NCBI GenBank assembly: GCA_002371705.1
Contig: DFGI01000083.1
Coordinates: 1-64,000, forward strand
Direction of reading: 5' to 3'
DNA: 64,000 nucleotides
Source of the DNA: Bacteroidales bacterium UBA3754
GTDB lineage: Bacteria > Bacteroidota > Bacteroidia > Bacteroidales > UBA1715
Under the pieces are notes generated by a model. It saw only the letters and a program-made list of their open reading frames with translations, was not told the DNA's origin and did not search any database. Position numbers and translations under genes: made by a program. Position 1 is the stretch's first letter. Each line of letters begins with the position of its first letter. This document shows positions 27,536-37,000 of this stretch, piece after piece.

Positions 27536-28426
27536 TTACACAGTAAGTCTTGTCCCTCCTACATTCATTTTATGTTGTGTTCCAAAAATCATAGCTTGGT
27601 TATCAGCTTCGTGTCCTGAAGGAAAATCAAACATCACGGGGTAGTTGTATTCCGAAACGGCATCGAGGATTATTTCTTCAATGGAGCCAGCATACTCGTC
27701 AACGCCGTTTTTCATACCGCTCATTGTGCCGACTACAAGTCCGTTGATTCGTGACAAAATGCCCGAATGTTTGAGATTTTGTATCATTCGGTCTATATGG
27801 TATAAATATTCGTTCAAATCCTCAATAAAGAGAATTTTTCCAGTATAGTCATATTCAAACGGCACGCCGCGCATACTGTACAACATTGAAAGATTTCCGC
27901 CAATCAGTTCGCCTTTGCATTTTCCAGCACGGTTGAATTTCGATTTAGTTGATTTGAGCGTTTGGGAATATTTCCCAAATAGAGTGTCGTGCAATGATTT
28001 AAGTGATTTTTCAGTGACAGAGGGAAAACTTTTTGCCATTGTTCCGTGAATTGATTCTACTCCAATAGATTGGATTTTTGCGTGAAGCACAGTAATGTCG
28101 CTAAAGCCGACAATCCATTTCGGATGTTTCAAAAATTTTGAGAAGTCCAATAAATCCACAATCCGAATTGCACCGTAACCGCCTCGTGCGCAAAGGATTG
28201 CCTTAACTTTCTTGTCATTGAGTGCTTTCTGGAAATCGGCTGCACGGTCGGCGTCGGTTCCTGCAAATACACCGTATTTGTCGAATGCATGCTTACCAAT
28301 GGAGGTTTTCAGTCCCCACGAATTGATTGTTTCAATTGCAAAGTCAAGCGAATCGCTTTTTATTGGTCCCGACGGGGAAACAATGGCAATGGTATTGCCG
28401 TCTTCCAAAAATTTTGGTCTTATCAT
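27536..28426 (-). CDS. LD-carboxypeptidase family protein (peptidase S66, LdcA/MccF-type)
   Basis: A 296-residue protein with the S66 pattern: IAIVSPSGPI at the N-terminus, ARGGYGAIR (80-88), the nucleophile elbow GFSDIT (Ser109), and the remaining triad members as Glu202 (LFIEDLNEYLYHID) and His272 (PSGHEADNQAMIFG). Family members trim the L,D bond of murein tetrapeptides during peptidoglycan recycling, or inactivate peptide-nucleotide antibiotics (MccF). The genomic context does not decide between these. There is no signal peptide, so it is probably cytoplasmic. It is divergent from metG with a 64-bp gap. Confidence 0.9.
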   Translation of the reverse strand: MIRPKFLEDGNTIAIVSPSGPIKSDSLDFAIETINSWGLKTSIGKHAFDKYGVFAGTDADRAADFQKALNDKKVKAILCARGGYGAIRIVDLLDFSKFLKHPKWIVGFSDITVLHAKIQSIGVESIHGTMAKSFPSVTEKSLKSLHDTLFGKYSQTLKSTKSKFNRAGKCKGELIGGNLSMLYSMRGVPFEYDYTGKILFIEDLNEYLYHIDRMIQNLKHSGILSRINGLVVGTMSGMKNGVDEYAGSIEEIILDAVSEYNYPVMFDFPSGHEADNQAMIFGTQHKMNVGGTRLTV

Positions 28427-28457
28427 TGTTGAATGTTCTAAATTCTCATAAAAAATA

Positions 28458-28465
28458 TATCTTTG
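28458..28465 (+). promoter_or_regulatory. -7 promoter box for metG
   Basis: TATCTTTG is an exact TAnnTTTG match 25 bp before the metG ATG. No clear -33 element was found. Confidence 0.5.
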
Positions 28466-28490
28466 CGAAGGTAAAAAAAATAATACACAA

Positions 28491-30533
28491 ATGACAGAAT
28501 ATAAACGTTACCTTGTTACAGCAGCTCTTCCGTATGCGAATGGTCCTGTTCATATTGGACACCTTGCGGGTGTATATGTTCCAGCCGATATATATGTGCG
28601 CTATTTGCGAATGAACAAGAAGGATGTTGTGTTTGTGTGCGGCAGCGACGAACATGGCGTGCCAATTACTATTAAAGCAATGAAGGAGAATTGTACTCCG
28701 CAAGATATTGTTGACCGTTATGATGCAATTATCCGCAAATCTTTTGAGGAATTTGGCATTAGTTTTTCAAATTATTCACGTACATCGCACGAATTACATT
28801 CAAAAGTGTCATCGGATTTTTTTAAGACATTGTACGACAAAGGTGAATTTGTGGAACAAACTTCCGAACAATATTATGACGAAGAAGCCCATCAATTCTT
28901 GGCTGACCGCTATATAATGGGTACGTGCCCGAAATGTGGTGCCGAAGGTGCCTACGGCGACCAGTGTGAAAAATGCGGTTCGTCGCTTTCTCCAGAGGAA
29001 TTGATAAATCCTGTGAGCAAACTTTCGGGTTCGGCACTTGTAAAGAAACCTACAAAACACTGGTATTTGCCGTTGGACAAGCACGAGGAATTTTTGAGAA
29101 AATGGATTTTGGAAGACCATAAAGAGTGGAAATCAAACGTGTATGGTCAGTGCAAGTCGTGGTTGGACAGTGGTTTGCACCCACGTGCCGTAAGCCGTGA
29201 TTTGGATTGGGGCGTGCCACTTCCGCTGCCAAACACCGAAGGAAAAGTGCTGTATGTGTGGTTCGATGCACCAATTGGATATATCACGTCAACACAGGAA
29301 TGTACACAGGATTGGGAAAAATATTGGAAGTCGGAGGATACGAAATTAGTCCACTTTATTGGAAAAGATAATATTGTATTCCACTGCATTGTGTTCCCGG
29401 TAATGCTGAAGGCTCACGGTGGCTACATTCTTCCTGATAATGTGCCAGCAAATGAATTTTTGAATTTGGAAGGCGATAAAATTTCAACATCAAGAAATTG
29501 GGCTGTTTGGTTGAATGAATACTTGGAAGATTTTAAAGATCAACAAGATACGTTGCGTTATGTTCTTACTGCGAACGCGCCCGAGACAAAAGATAATGAT
29601 TTTACGTGGAAGGATTTCCAGGCACGCAACAACAACGAATTAGTTGCGATTCTTGGAAACTTTATTAATCGTGTTGTGGTGCTTACCCACAAATATTTCG
29701 GAGGAAAAGTTCCAGCGCAGGGTCAGTTGACAGAAACCGACAAACAGGCTTTGCAGGCTATTGTTGAAGCGAAGGAAAATATTTCGAAAAACATCGAAAA
29801 CTATCGTTTCCGCGATGCGTTGAAAGATGCAATGCAGTTGGCTCGAGTAGGGAATAAATATCTGACAGAAACCGAACCGTGGAAGTTGATAAAAACTGAC
29901 GAAGCCCGTGTTGCCACAATTTTGAACGTTGGATTGCAAATTACCGCAAATTGCGGAATTTTGTTTGAACCATTTTTGCCATTTTCAGCAAAGAAAATTC
30001 TAAAGATGATGAATCTTGCAAGTGCCACTTGGGACGATGCTGGAAATGTGAATCTAATGGAGGAAGGAAAAGAAATAGCTCAAGCGGAATTGTTGTTCAG
30101 AAAAATTGAAGATTCCGAAGTTGATGCGCAAATCGAACGGTTGAAAAAAATAAAAGCGGAACAGGAAACACAAGCGGCAATGAATGCGCCTGTTGCTCCG
30201 CAAAAAGAAACAATCACATACGACGATTTCGCAAAAATGGATATCAGAATGGGCACAATTTTGGCGGCGGAACGAGTTCCAAAAACCGATAAACTGATGA
30301 AACTCACTGTGAATGTGGGTATTGATACTCGTACCGTTGTGTCGGGTATTGCCGAGCATTTCACGCCAGAGGAGTGTGTTGGTCGTCAGGTATGTGTGCT
30401 GGTGAATCTAAAACCACGGACAATGAAAAACATTGAATCGCAGGGTATGATTTTGATGGCAGAAAATGCCGACGGAACGCTTCATTTTATCGAAACAGAG
30501 AAAAAAATTAAAGATGGAAGCGCTATTTCTTAA
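28491..30533 (+). CDS. metG: Methionine--tRNA ligase
   Basis: A 680-residue class I synthetase. The HIGH motif is HIGH at 21-24 and the KMSKS equivalent is KISTS (330-334). A zinc knuckle in the connective region uses Cys146, Cys149, Cys159 and Cys162. An anticodon-binding helical domain follows. The C-terminal part (about 575-680, DFAKMDIRMGTIL, then LKPRTMKNIESQGMIL) is the Trbp111/EMAP-II tRNA-binding domain, which typically makes the enzyme dimeric. It charges tRNA-Met for initiation and elongation. Its length and domain order are normal for Bacteroidota. Confidence 0.97.
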   Translation: MTEYKRYLVTAALPYANGPVHIGHLAGVYVPADIYVRYLRMNKKDVVFVCGSDEHGVPITIKAMKENCTPQDIVDRYDAIIRKSFEEFGISFSNYSRTSHELHSKVSSDFFKTLYDKGEFVEQTSEQYYDEEAHQFLADRYIMGTCPKCGAEGAYGDQCEKCGSSLSPEELINPVSKLSGSALVKKPTKHWYLPLDKHEEFLRKWILEDHKEWKSNVYGQCKSWLDSGLHPRAVSRDLDWGVPLPLPNTEGKVLYVWFDAPIGYITSTQECTQDWEKYWKSEDTKLVHFIGKDNIVFHCIVFPVMLKAHGGYILPDNVPANEFLNLEGDKISTSRNWAVWLNEYLEDFKDQQDTLRYVLTANAPETKDNDFTWKDFQARNNNELVAILGNFINRVVVLTHKYFGGKVPAQGQLTETDKQALQAIVEAKENISKNIENYRFRDALKDAMQLARVGNKYLTETEPWKLIKTDEARVATILNVGLQITANCGILFEPFLPFSAKKILKMMNLASATWDDAGNVNLMEEGKEIAQAELLFRKIEDSEVDAQIERLKKIKAEQETQAAMNAPVAPQKETITYDDFAKMDIRMGTILAAERVPKTDKLMKLTVNVGIDTRTVVSGIAEHFTPEECVGRQVCVLVNLKPRTMKNIESQGMILMAENADGTLHFIETEKKIKDGSAIS

Positions 30534-30563
30534 TAAAACACATTTTTTCAAGAAATTTATTTT

Positions 30564-30571
30564 TATATTTG
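30564..30571 (+). promoter_or_regulatory. -7 promoter box for the PorP-PorE-C25 operon
   Basis: TATATTTG is an exact TAnnTTTG match 28 bp before the ATG at 30600 and 31 bp after the metG stop. This suggests the T9SS-linked operon has its own promoter rather than depending on metG. Confidence 0.55.
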
Positions 30572-30599
30572 CTAAATATTTGAAGATATAGAAGAAATA

Positions 30600-31649
30600 A
30601 TGCGTTATTATTTGAAAAAAATAGTTTGGCTGTTTGTTCTTATGGTGGGTGTAGCGCCTGCTATAGCTCAGGATACGCACTTCTCGCAGTTCGATGCGGC
30701 ACCGTTGTATTATAATCCAGCTCTTGCGGGTGTGAATGAGTGTCATAATCGTATTTACACGAATTACAAAGGACAATGGAGAACTTATAACACGTTCTTG
30801 ATGTCGTATGACCAGCATTTGGAAAAAGTTCAGTTGTTTGGCGGCTCTATCGGTCTCGGGGCGTTGGTTGTTGCTGATTATTCGGGTGAAAACTCGTATG
30901 GAACGACGCAAATTAAGTTTATGCCGGCCTACCATTACAATATGGGACGCCTCCGTGTTTCGGCTGGTTTAGACGCTGCGTTCAACTTGATGAGCATCAA
31001 CGAGGATAAGTTGGTTGTGGGGAAAAATATTAATCCGTTGACAGGTGAATATACCACCGGTTCAGAATTGGAGAATACCACACGCTTCTATTTTGATATG
31101 GGATTGGGTTTGAATGGCCAATATTTTATTACGAATAAATTCCCAATCAATATGGGTATTACCTTGTTCCGATTGTTCGGATATGGTGGTGGCGGGTTGG
31201 CTGTAGCAAGTCAGGACAGCAAGGAGAACTATCGTCGCTTTTCAATGAATGCGAATGCGGTTTGCCCTGTAACTCCTAAGATTACATTGTTGCCAAGTTT
31301 GATTTACATCAACCAAAAAATGTATAACGAGATGAACTTCGGTACGTATGTGAAATGTGCCGTAGGAGAATACACACCGGTAATTGATGCTATTTACATT
31401 GGGTCATGGTATCGCGTGCAGGATGCATTGATTTTAGGTTTGGCGTTCGATAAGCCTATCAATAAGAATTGGACATTGCAATTTGGATTTAGCTACGATA
31501 TAACTCTTTCAAGTTATCGTGAGGCTAACAAATGGGCATCGACCAAAAATGTCGGAGGTGATAGTTTCGAGTTTTCTTTGAAATTGTTGAATTGCCGTTT
31601 GCCGATATTAGTAAATCCTGAAGGTATTGTAAATGATCCATTTAGATAG
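30600..31649 (+). CDS. PorP/SprF family type IX secretion outer-membrane protein
   Basis: A 349-residue protein. A signal peptide (LFVLMVGVAPAIAQ) is followed by DTHFSQFDAAPLYYNPALAGV, the opening that defines PorP/SprF proteins, and then alternating amphipathic strands of an outer-membrane beta-barrel (GQWRTYNTFLMSYDQ, YHYNMGRLRVSAGLDAAFN, GLGLNGQYFI). Members are core T9SS components (PorP) or partners for particular type B cargo (SprF). It heads an operon: the PorE-like gene starts 3 bp later and the C25 peptidase gene 8 bp after that. Confidence 0.92.
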   Translation: MRYYLKKIVWLFVLMVGVAPAIAQDTHFSQFDAAPLYYNPALAGVNECHNRIYTNYKGQWRTYNTFLMSYDQHLEKVQLFGGSIGLGALVVADYSGENSYGTTQIKFMPAYHYNMGRLRVSAGLDAAFNLMSINEDKLVVGKNINPLTGEYTTGSELENTTRFYFDMGLGLNGQYFITNKFPINMGITLFRLFGYGGGGLAVASQDSKENYRRFSMNANAVCPVTPKITLLPSLIYINQKMYNEMNFGTYVKCAVGEYTPVIDAIYIGSWYRVQDALILGLAFDKPINKNWTLQFGFSYDITLSSYREANKWASTKNVGGDSFEFSLKLLNCRLPILVNPEGIVNDPFR

Positions 31650-31652
31650 TAT

Positions 31653-34085
31653 ATGAATCGAATTAGTCGCATAATTTCCGTTTTATTGATTGTATTGTCT
31701 GTTTCTGTTTTGTCGTTCGGACAGGGAAAGAAGCAGTACTACGAAGCGTATATAGCATTGGGAGACACGTGTTTCGCCCATGCCAATTATTTTGGAGCGC
31801 ATCAGGCTTACGAAAAGGCATTGGCGTATGTTGATAATCCAAATATTGCATTCAAATGTGCTGAGGCGTGTCGTGGTTATCAAAACTATCCTGATGCTGA
31901 AAAATATTATCGTATTGCTATTTCCGAAGACTCGGTTACATTTCACTTGGCAAACTATTGGTTTGCGGAAATGTTGAAATTGCAGGGAAAATATGATTCC
32001 GCTAAGGTTCAGTATGAAATCCACTGCAAAATGAATAAAACGAAAAACGACTATTACACGAAAAAAGCGAAGGATGAAATCACTGTTTTAGAAAAGAAAA
32101 TCGCTAAGGTAGGTGAGTCTGTCGGTCTTGAAGTAAAACGCATTCCTGACCTCGATGTGAACTCAATGTATGCGGAATATGCTCCGTGCCAATACAATGA
32201 TTCGTTGTTTTTCTTTGCCGGAGTCCGTCCGTTGGATGCAAAGTTGGCTGACACCTCGTTCATTTTTGCGAACTATTTGACAAAAGTGATGCAGGCTACG
32301 CGTCACAGCGACTCCACGTGGTCGGATGTTAAAGTTGTGAAATCATTGGACGACCCCGATGCTCACGTAAACAACCTTTCGTTTACGAAAGATGGCAAAA
32401 TGGCTTATTTCAGTAAATGTATCGGTTACGATTGTGCCATCTATCGTGCTGATTTTAATCCAGAAACTGTCGTATTTTCAAATATCACCAGATTGCCTGC
32501 TCCGATAAATATGTCGCAGTCGAGCAATACAACTCCACAAATAGCTTATACTCCCGAAGGTGATTACTTGTTCTTCGCTTCGAACAGAAAGGGGACAAAG
32601 GGTGGCTACGATATTTGGTATTCCAAAATGGATTCGGATGGTAGTTTTGGCGCAGTGGAAAATTGTAGCAAAAACGTGAACACAATTGGTGACGAAGTTA
32701 CTCCGTTCTTCGATTCGCGCGATTCATTGCTGTATTTCAGTAGTGAATGGCACACAAGTTTGGGCGGATTCGATATATTCACCTCGAAAGGAGATTTGAA
32801 GAGTGGCCGTTGGTCGCCAGCTGTGAATATTGGTACGCCGATAAATTCATCGTACAATGATTTGTATTATGCATATTCCCGCGATACATTACGAGCTTAT
32901 TGGTGCTCGAACCGCGAGGAATCTGTTAAACTGATTGGGAAAGCGTTCAGTAACGATATTTATTCCCACTCGTTGGTCCGTCGTTCTATTGCGCGTATCA
33001 CCGACTTGATTCCAATCACTCTGTATTTCGATAATGATTACCCAGATCCGCGTTCTAAGGATTCTGTGACTGATAAAGTGTATGAACATCTGTATCATGA
33101 CTTTATGGCAAAAAAAGACGAGTATATTAAAGAATATACGAAATATTCCCCATCGGAACGTTATAAATATGATGTCCGTACAGTGGAAACATTCTTTAAC
33201 GACTTGCAGGAAGAATATGAAAAACTTGCTTTGTTTGCCGAGTTGATGGATGTGATTTTGCACGATGGGCAAGATATAGTTGTTGCGTTTAAGGGATATG
33301 CGAGTCCTGTAGGAAATTTAGCATACAACGAAATTGTTGCCAAAAAACGTATTTCGTGTATTCAAAACTATTTTATGTCGTTCAAAGATGGATCTTTGAA
33401 TCAATTCTTGCACAACGAACCAAAATCGGGAAAGGGTAGTCTGAAATATATTTATGAACCAATTGGTGTTGTAAAAGCGGAAAACACGTTCTACACCAGT
33501 TCTGGTGAGCAAGTCAGCGCCATTTCTGACCGCCGTCAAAAATGGATGTCGGTATATAGTCCTGCTGCGGCATATCAACGTAAAATAGAAATTATTGCGG
33601 TTGATATTGAATATGAAGATGAATTGTTTGAAGAAATCAAACATGAAATTACCACGCAGAAGAAAATGGTTGACGAAGTAGAAGGAACGTCGTTGTATAA
33701 ACCAGGTGAAGAACCTGCAGAAACACACGCGGAGCCAAAATCTGGCAAGGGTAATTCTTCTGCTATAATTTTCATTGACGAAGAAGATGAAGATTTTGAT
33801 TCACAACCAGCGTCGCAACCATCGAATGTTCAGACAAAACCACAAACGGCGGTACAGCCAAAACCAGCTGCGAAACCACAATCTGCGCCAGCTCCTAAAC
33901 CTACGAAACCTGCGGCAAAACCATCTCCTGTTATAGAAATGGCCCCAATGGATTTCGAAGAAGATGAGGACGATTATCCACGTACAAGAACGCAAGCGGC
34001 TCCTGTAGAGGAATCAGCGCCTGTATATTATCAAGAACAAGAAATGAAGAAATATGATGGAGAGGAAATATTCAAGGCAAAATAA
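31653..34085 (+). CDS. PorE-like protein: TPR, beta-propeller and OmpA-like domains
   Basis: An 810-residue protein with a signal peptide (IISVLLIVLSVSVLSFGQ). Residues about 26-145 are TPR-like helices (AHQAYEKALAYV, DAEKYYRIAI). About 150-440 are WD40-like PD40 propeller blades (DGKMAYFSKC, GDYLFFASNRKGTKGGYDIW, DSLLYFSSEWHTSLGGFDIF). From about 456 an OmpA-like domain begins (LYFDNDYPDP), with FKGYASPVGNLAYNEIVAKKR. The tail (about 690-810) is rich in Pro, Ala, Gln and acidic residues. This order is that of PorE and its relatives, which link the T9SS to the peptidoglycan. Unlike the P. gingivalis protein, no lipobox is visible. It sits between PorP and the C25 gene in a tight operon. Confidence 0.85.
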   Translation: MNRISRIISVLLIVLSVSVLSFGQGKKQYYEAYIALGDTCFAHANYFGAHQAYEKALAYVDNPNIAFKCAEACRGYQNYPDAEKYYRIAISEDSVTFHLANYWFAEMLKLQGKYDSAKVQYEIHCKMNKTKNDYYTKKAKDEITVLEKKIAKVGESVGLEVKRIPDLDVNSMYAEYAPCQYNDSLFFFAGVRPLDAKLADTSFIFANYLTKVMQATRHSDSTWSDVKVVKSLDDPDAHVNNLSFTKDGKMAYFSKCIGYDCAIYRADFNPETVVFSNITRLPAPINMSQSSNTTPQIAYTPEGDYLFFASNRKGTKGGYDIWYSKMDSDGSFGAVENCSKNVNTIGDEVTPFFDSRDSLLYFSSEWHTSLGGFDIFTSKGDLKSGRWSPAVNIGTPINSSYNDLYYAYSRDTLRAYWCSNREESVKLIGKAFSNDIYSHSLVRRSIARITDLIPITLYFDNDYPDPRSKDSVTDKVYEHLYHDFMAKKDEYIKEYTKYSPSERYKYDVRTVETFFNDLQEEYEKLALFAELMDVILHDGQDIVVAFKGYASPVGNLAYNEIVAKKRISCIQNYFMSFKDGSLNQFLHNEPKSGKGSLKYIYEPIGVVKAENTFYTSSGEQVSAISDRRQKWMSVYSPAAAYQRKIEIIAVDIEYEDELFEEIKHEITTQKKMVDEVEGTSLYKPGEEPAETHAEPKSGKGNSSAIIFIDEEDEDFDSQPASQPSNVQTKPQTAVQPKPAAKPQSAPAPKPTKPAAKPSPVIEMAPMDFEEDEDDYPRTRTQAAPVEESAPVYYQEQEMKKYDGEEIFKAK

Positions 34086-34093
34086 TCTTTTCT

Positions 34094-37000
34094 ATGAAGC
34101 GCTTCATTCTTATATTAGTGCTCTTTTGCAGTAGTATTGTTTACGGGCAATATTCCAACTTGTGGATTGATTATTCCCAAACGTATTATAAAATTCCTGT
34201 TACATCGGAGGGGGTGTATAGGGTAACGTATGCCGATTTGATTGCAAATGGCATTTCCGTAGGTGATTTTGACCATAGAAATCTTCAGATTATCCACGAT
34301 GGCAAAGTTCTTCCGCTGTTTGTGTCGGCACAGGCGGATGGAATCTTCAGAGCAACGGATTATTTTGAATTTTATGCGGAAAGCGGCAACACGGGCTGGC
34401 TTGATGCACAAGTGTATTCGTCGGGTGTTCCGTTTAATCCGCAATATAGCTTGTATAATGATACAGCGGCGTATTTTTTGACATTTGCCAATACGCTGAC
34501 AAGTCCGCGCTACGATACGGCACGCTCAATGAATTTTTCTCAATATACGCCACAGCCGTATTGCTTGCGGAAAGTTCGCTCCAATTATACCTCTACGTTT
34601 AATGCGACAAATTCGTCCTCGTATATCTTGCCATCGGAAGGATGGACAGATGCTTTCTTTGATATGGGCGAAAGCGTGTCGAAGGGTGTGATAACCACGA
34701 ATTACGCGGAGGTTGGTGTAGCGTCGGAGATTTCGTTTGGACTTGGTGGTTTTTCGCAAACAGAACACGATGTGATAGTTACGCTCTCGGCAGATGAGTC
34801 ATTTCGTTGGGACACAAACTATTACGATTATGACGCTATTCACAAAACAATACGGACCACAAAGCCATTGACGGCAGTCACCACGTTGAAATTCCAAAGT
34901 CTTGCCGATGATAAGGCAGCTGACAAAAATACTGTGTCATACGTGCAAATACTGTATCCAGCCACATTTAATTGCAACAATCAACCTCGGTTTATGTTTG
35001 AATTACCTGAAATAGCGCAGGGGGATTCCATATTGTTGCAATTTGAAAATTTCAATGCGGGCAGTTCTGTTCCGATTTTGTATTGCCCTGAAATACAAAA
35101 GCGCATACTCACTTCAGAGCAGGATGGTAAATTTGTGGCACTTGTGCCGAATTGCCATAAGCAATTACATTGTGTGTTGATTTCGCAACAAGTGTTTTCC
35201 AAAATCATTGGAATCCAATCTGTTGCATCGAAAAATAGTTCGGAATCAAAATTTTATGATTTTTCGTTGCCGGAACATCAAGGTGATTATATCATCATAA
35301 CCAACAAAAAACTATGGAATCAGGCCTCTTTGTATAAACAATATCGGCAATCAACAGGACAAACTGTTGTTTTGGTTGACATAGATGAATTATACGACCA
35401 ATTTGCGTATGGTATTCGTTCGCATCCGTATGCAATTTCATCGTTTATCGCATACGCATTGAGAAATTGGTCGATTTTGCCTGAACATGTTTTCTTGATA
35501 GGAAAAGGTTTCCACGTTTCCGAATTTCGGAATAATTCATCGTTGTACGGACGATTAATGCTTCCCACGATGGGAAATCCTGCCAGTGATTTGTTGTTCA
35601 CAATGAGTACGCGTGCCACATCAATCCGAACAAATATTGCAATTGGGCGGTTGTCGGCGGAAACACCGAAAGAGGTGGAGATTTACTGTCAAAAGGTGAT
35701 AGATTTTGAGTCGCAGGAGCCAAGTCCGTGGATGAAAAATGTGATTCATTTTGGAGGAGGCACCACAGCCATAGAACAAACCACATTCCGACGTTATTTG
35801 ACGCAGTATGCGCAATCGTTGCGTGGCGAATATTTTGGCGCCGATGTCCATTCCTTCTACAAACAAAGTTCCGATATATACGAAACTACTGAGCCAGAGG
35901 CGATTCGGAAATATGTGAACGAGGGAACAGCATTGATAACATTTTTCGGGCATGCGTCGGGAAGCGGTTTTGACCAAAATATTGACCATCCGTCAATATT
36001 CGACAATCAGGGACGTTATCCGTTGATTTTGGCAAATTCGTGTTACTCGGGAGATATTTTTGCTGACAACGACTACAATGTGAGCAAAATCTGGACGTTT
36101 GCGGAAAACCGCGGTTCAATAGGTTTTCTGGCTAATGTGGGTACGGGTGTGCCCAATTATTTGAATGTGTTTTCTTCGGCATTTGTGCGAAATATTGCCT
36201 ATTCAAATTATGGAAAATCAATCGGTTCGAGTGTGGCAAAAACAATGAATGATTTGTCGAATAAAATGTTCGTGTATCCTGAATTGTATGATGGAATCGT
36301 AGGTTTTACCCTGCAAGGCGATCCGATTGTGAAATTACATTCTTTTGAAAAGCCAGATTTGACGGTTGACGAAACATCAGTATTCTTTACTCCTTCGTTG
36401 CTGACAACCGATATGGAAACAATGACGGTGAATTTTGTGGTTCGGAACAACGGACGTGCGTTTAACTCGGCGTATAGTCTGCGGGCAACATTCACATCGT
36501 TGGAGGGAGAGGTGTATGTGCTTGAAAAAATAGTGAATGGCGCGTATTGCCGCGATACTTTGTCGTACGACTTGCCAATGGAAGATTTTGCATCAGGGGA
36601 ATATACGTTGAAATTGGAAATCGACACTGAACAGGATATTGAAGAACTGAACGAAAGTAATAACGAGACGGAGATTTCTTTCTTTATCAGTACGCGCGAT
36701 ATGTTGCCGATTTATCCGACAAATTGTGCTATAATCCCAACAAACACAGTGACTTTGTATATGTCGTCGGTTGATGCTATGAATCCGCCAAAGGCTGTGA
36801 TTGTGGAAATTGATACCGTTTGTACATACGATTCAGAGTTGAAATCATCAACAACAATTCAAACCGACGGTTCTTCGATTGTGTCGTGGACGCCGAATCT
36901 AACGCTCATCAACAACACAACGTATTTTTGGCGTGTAACATCTTCTGACACATTGAAATGGAACGAATATTCGTTTACATACGAAGAAGGGAAAACAGGA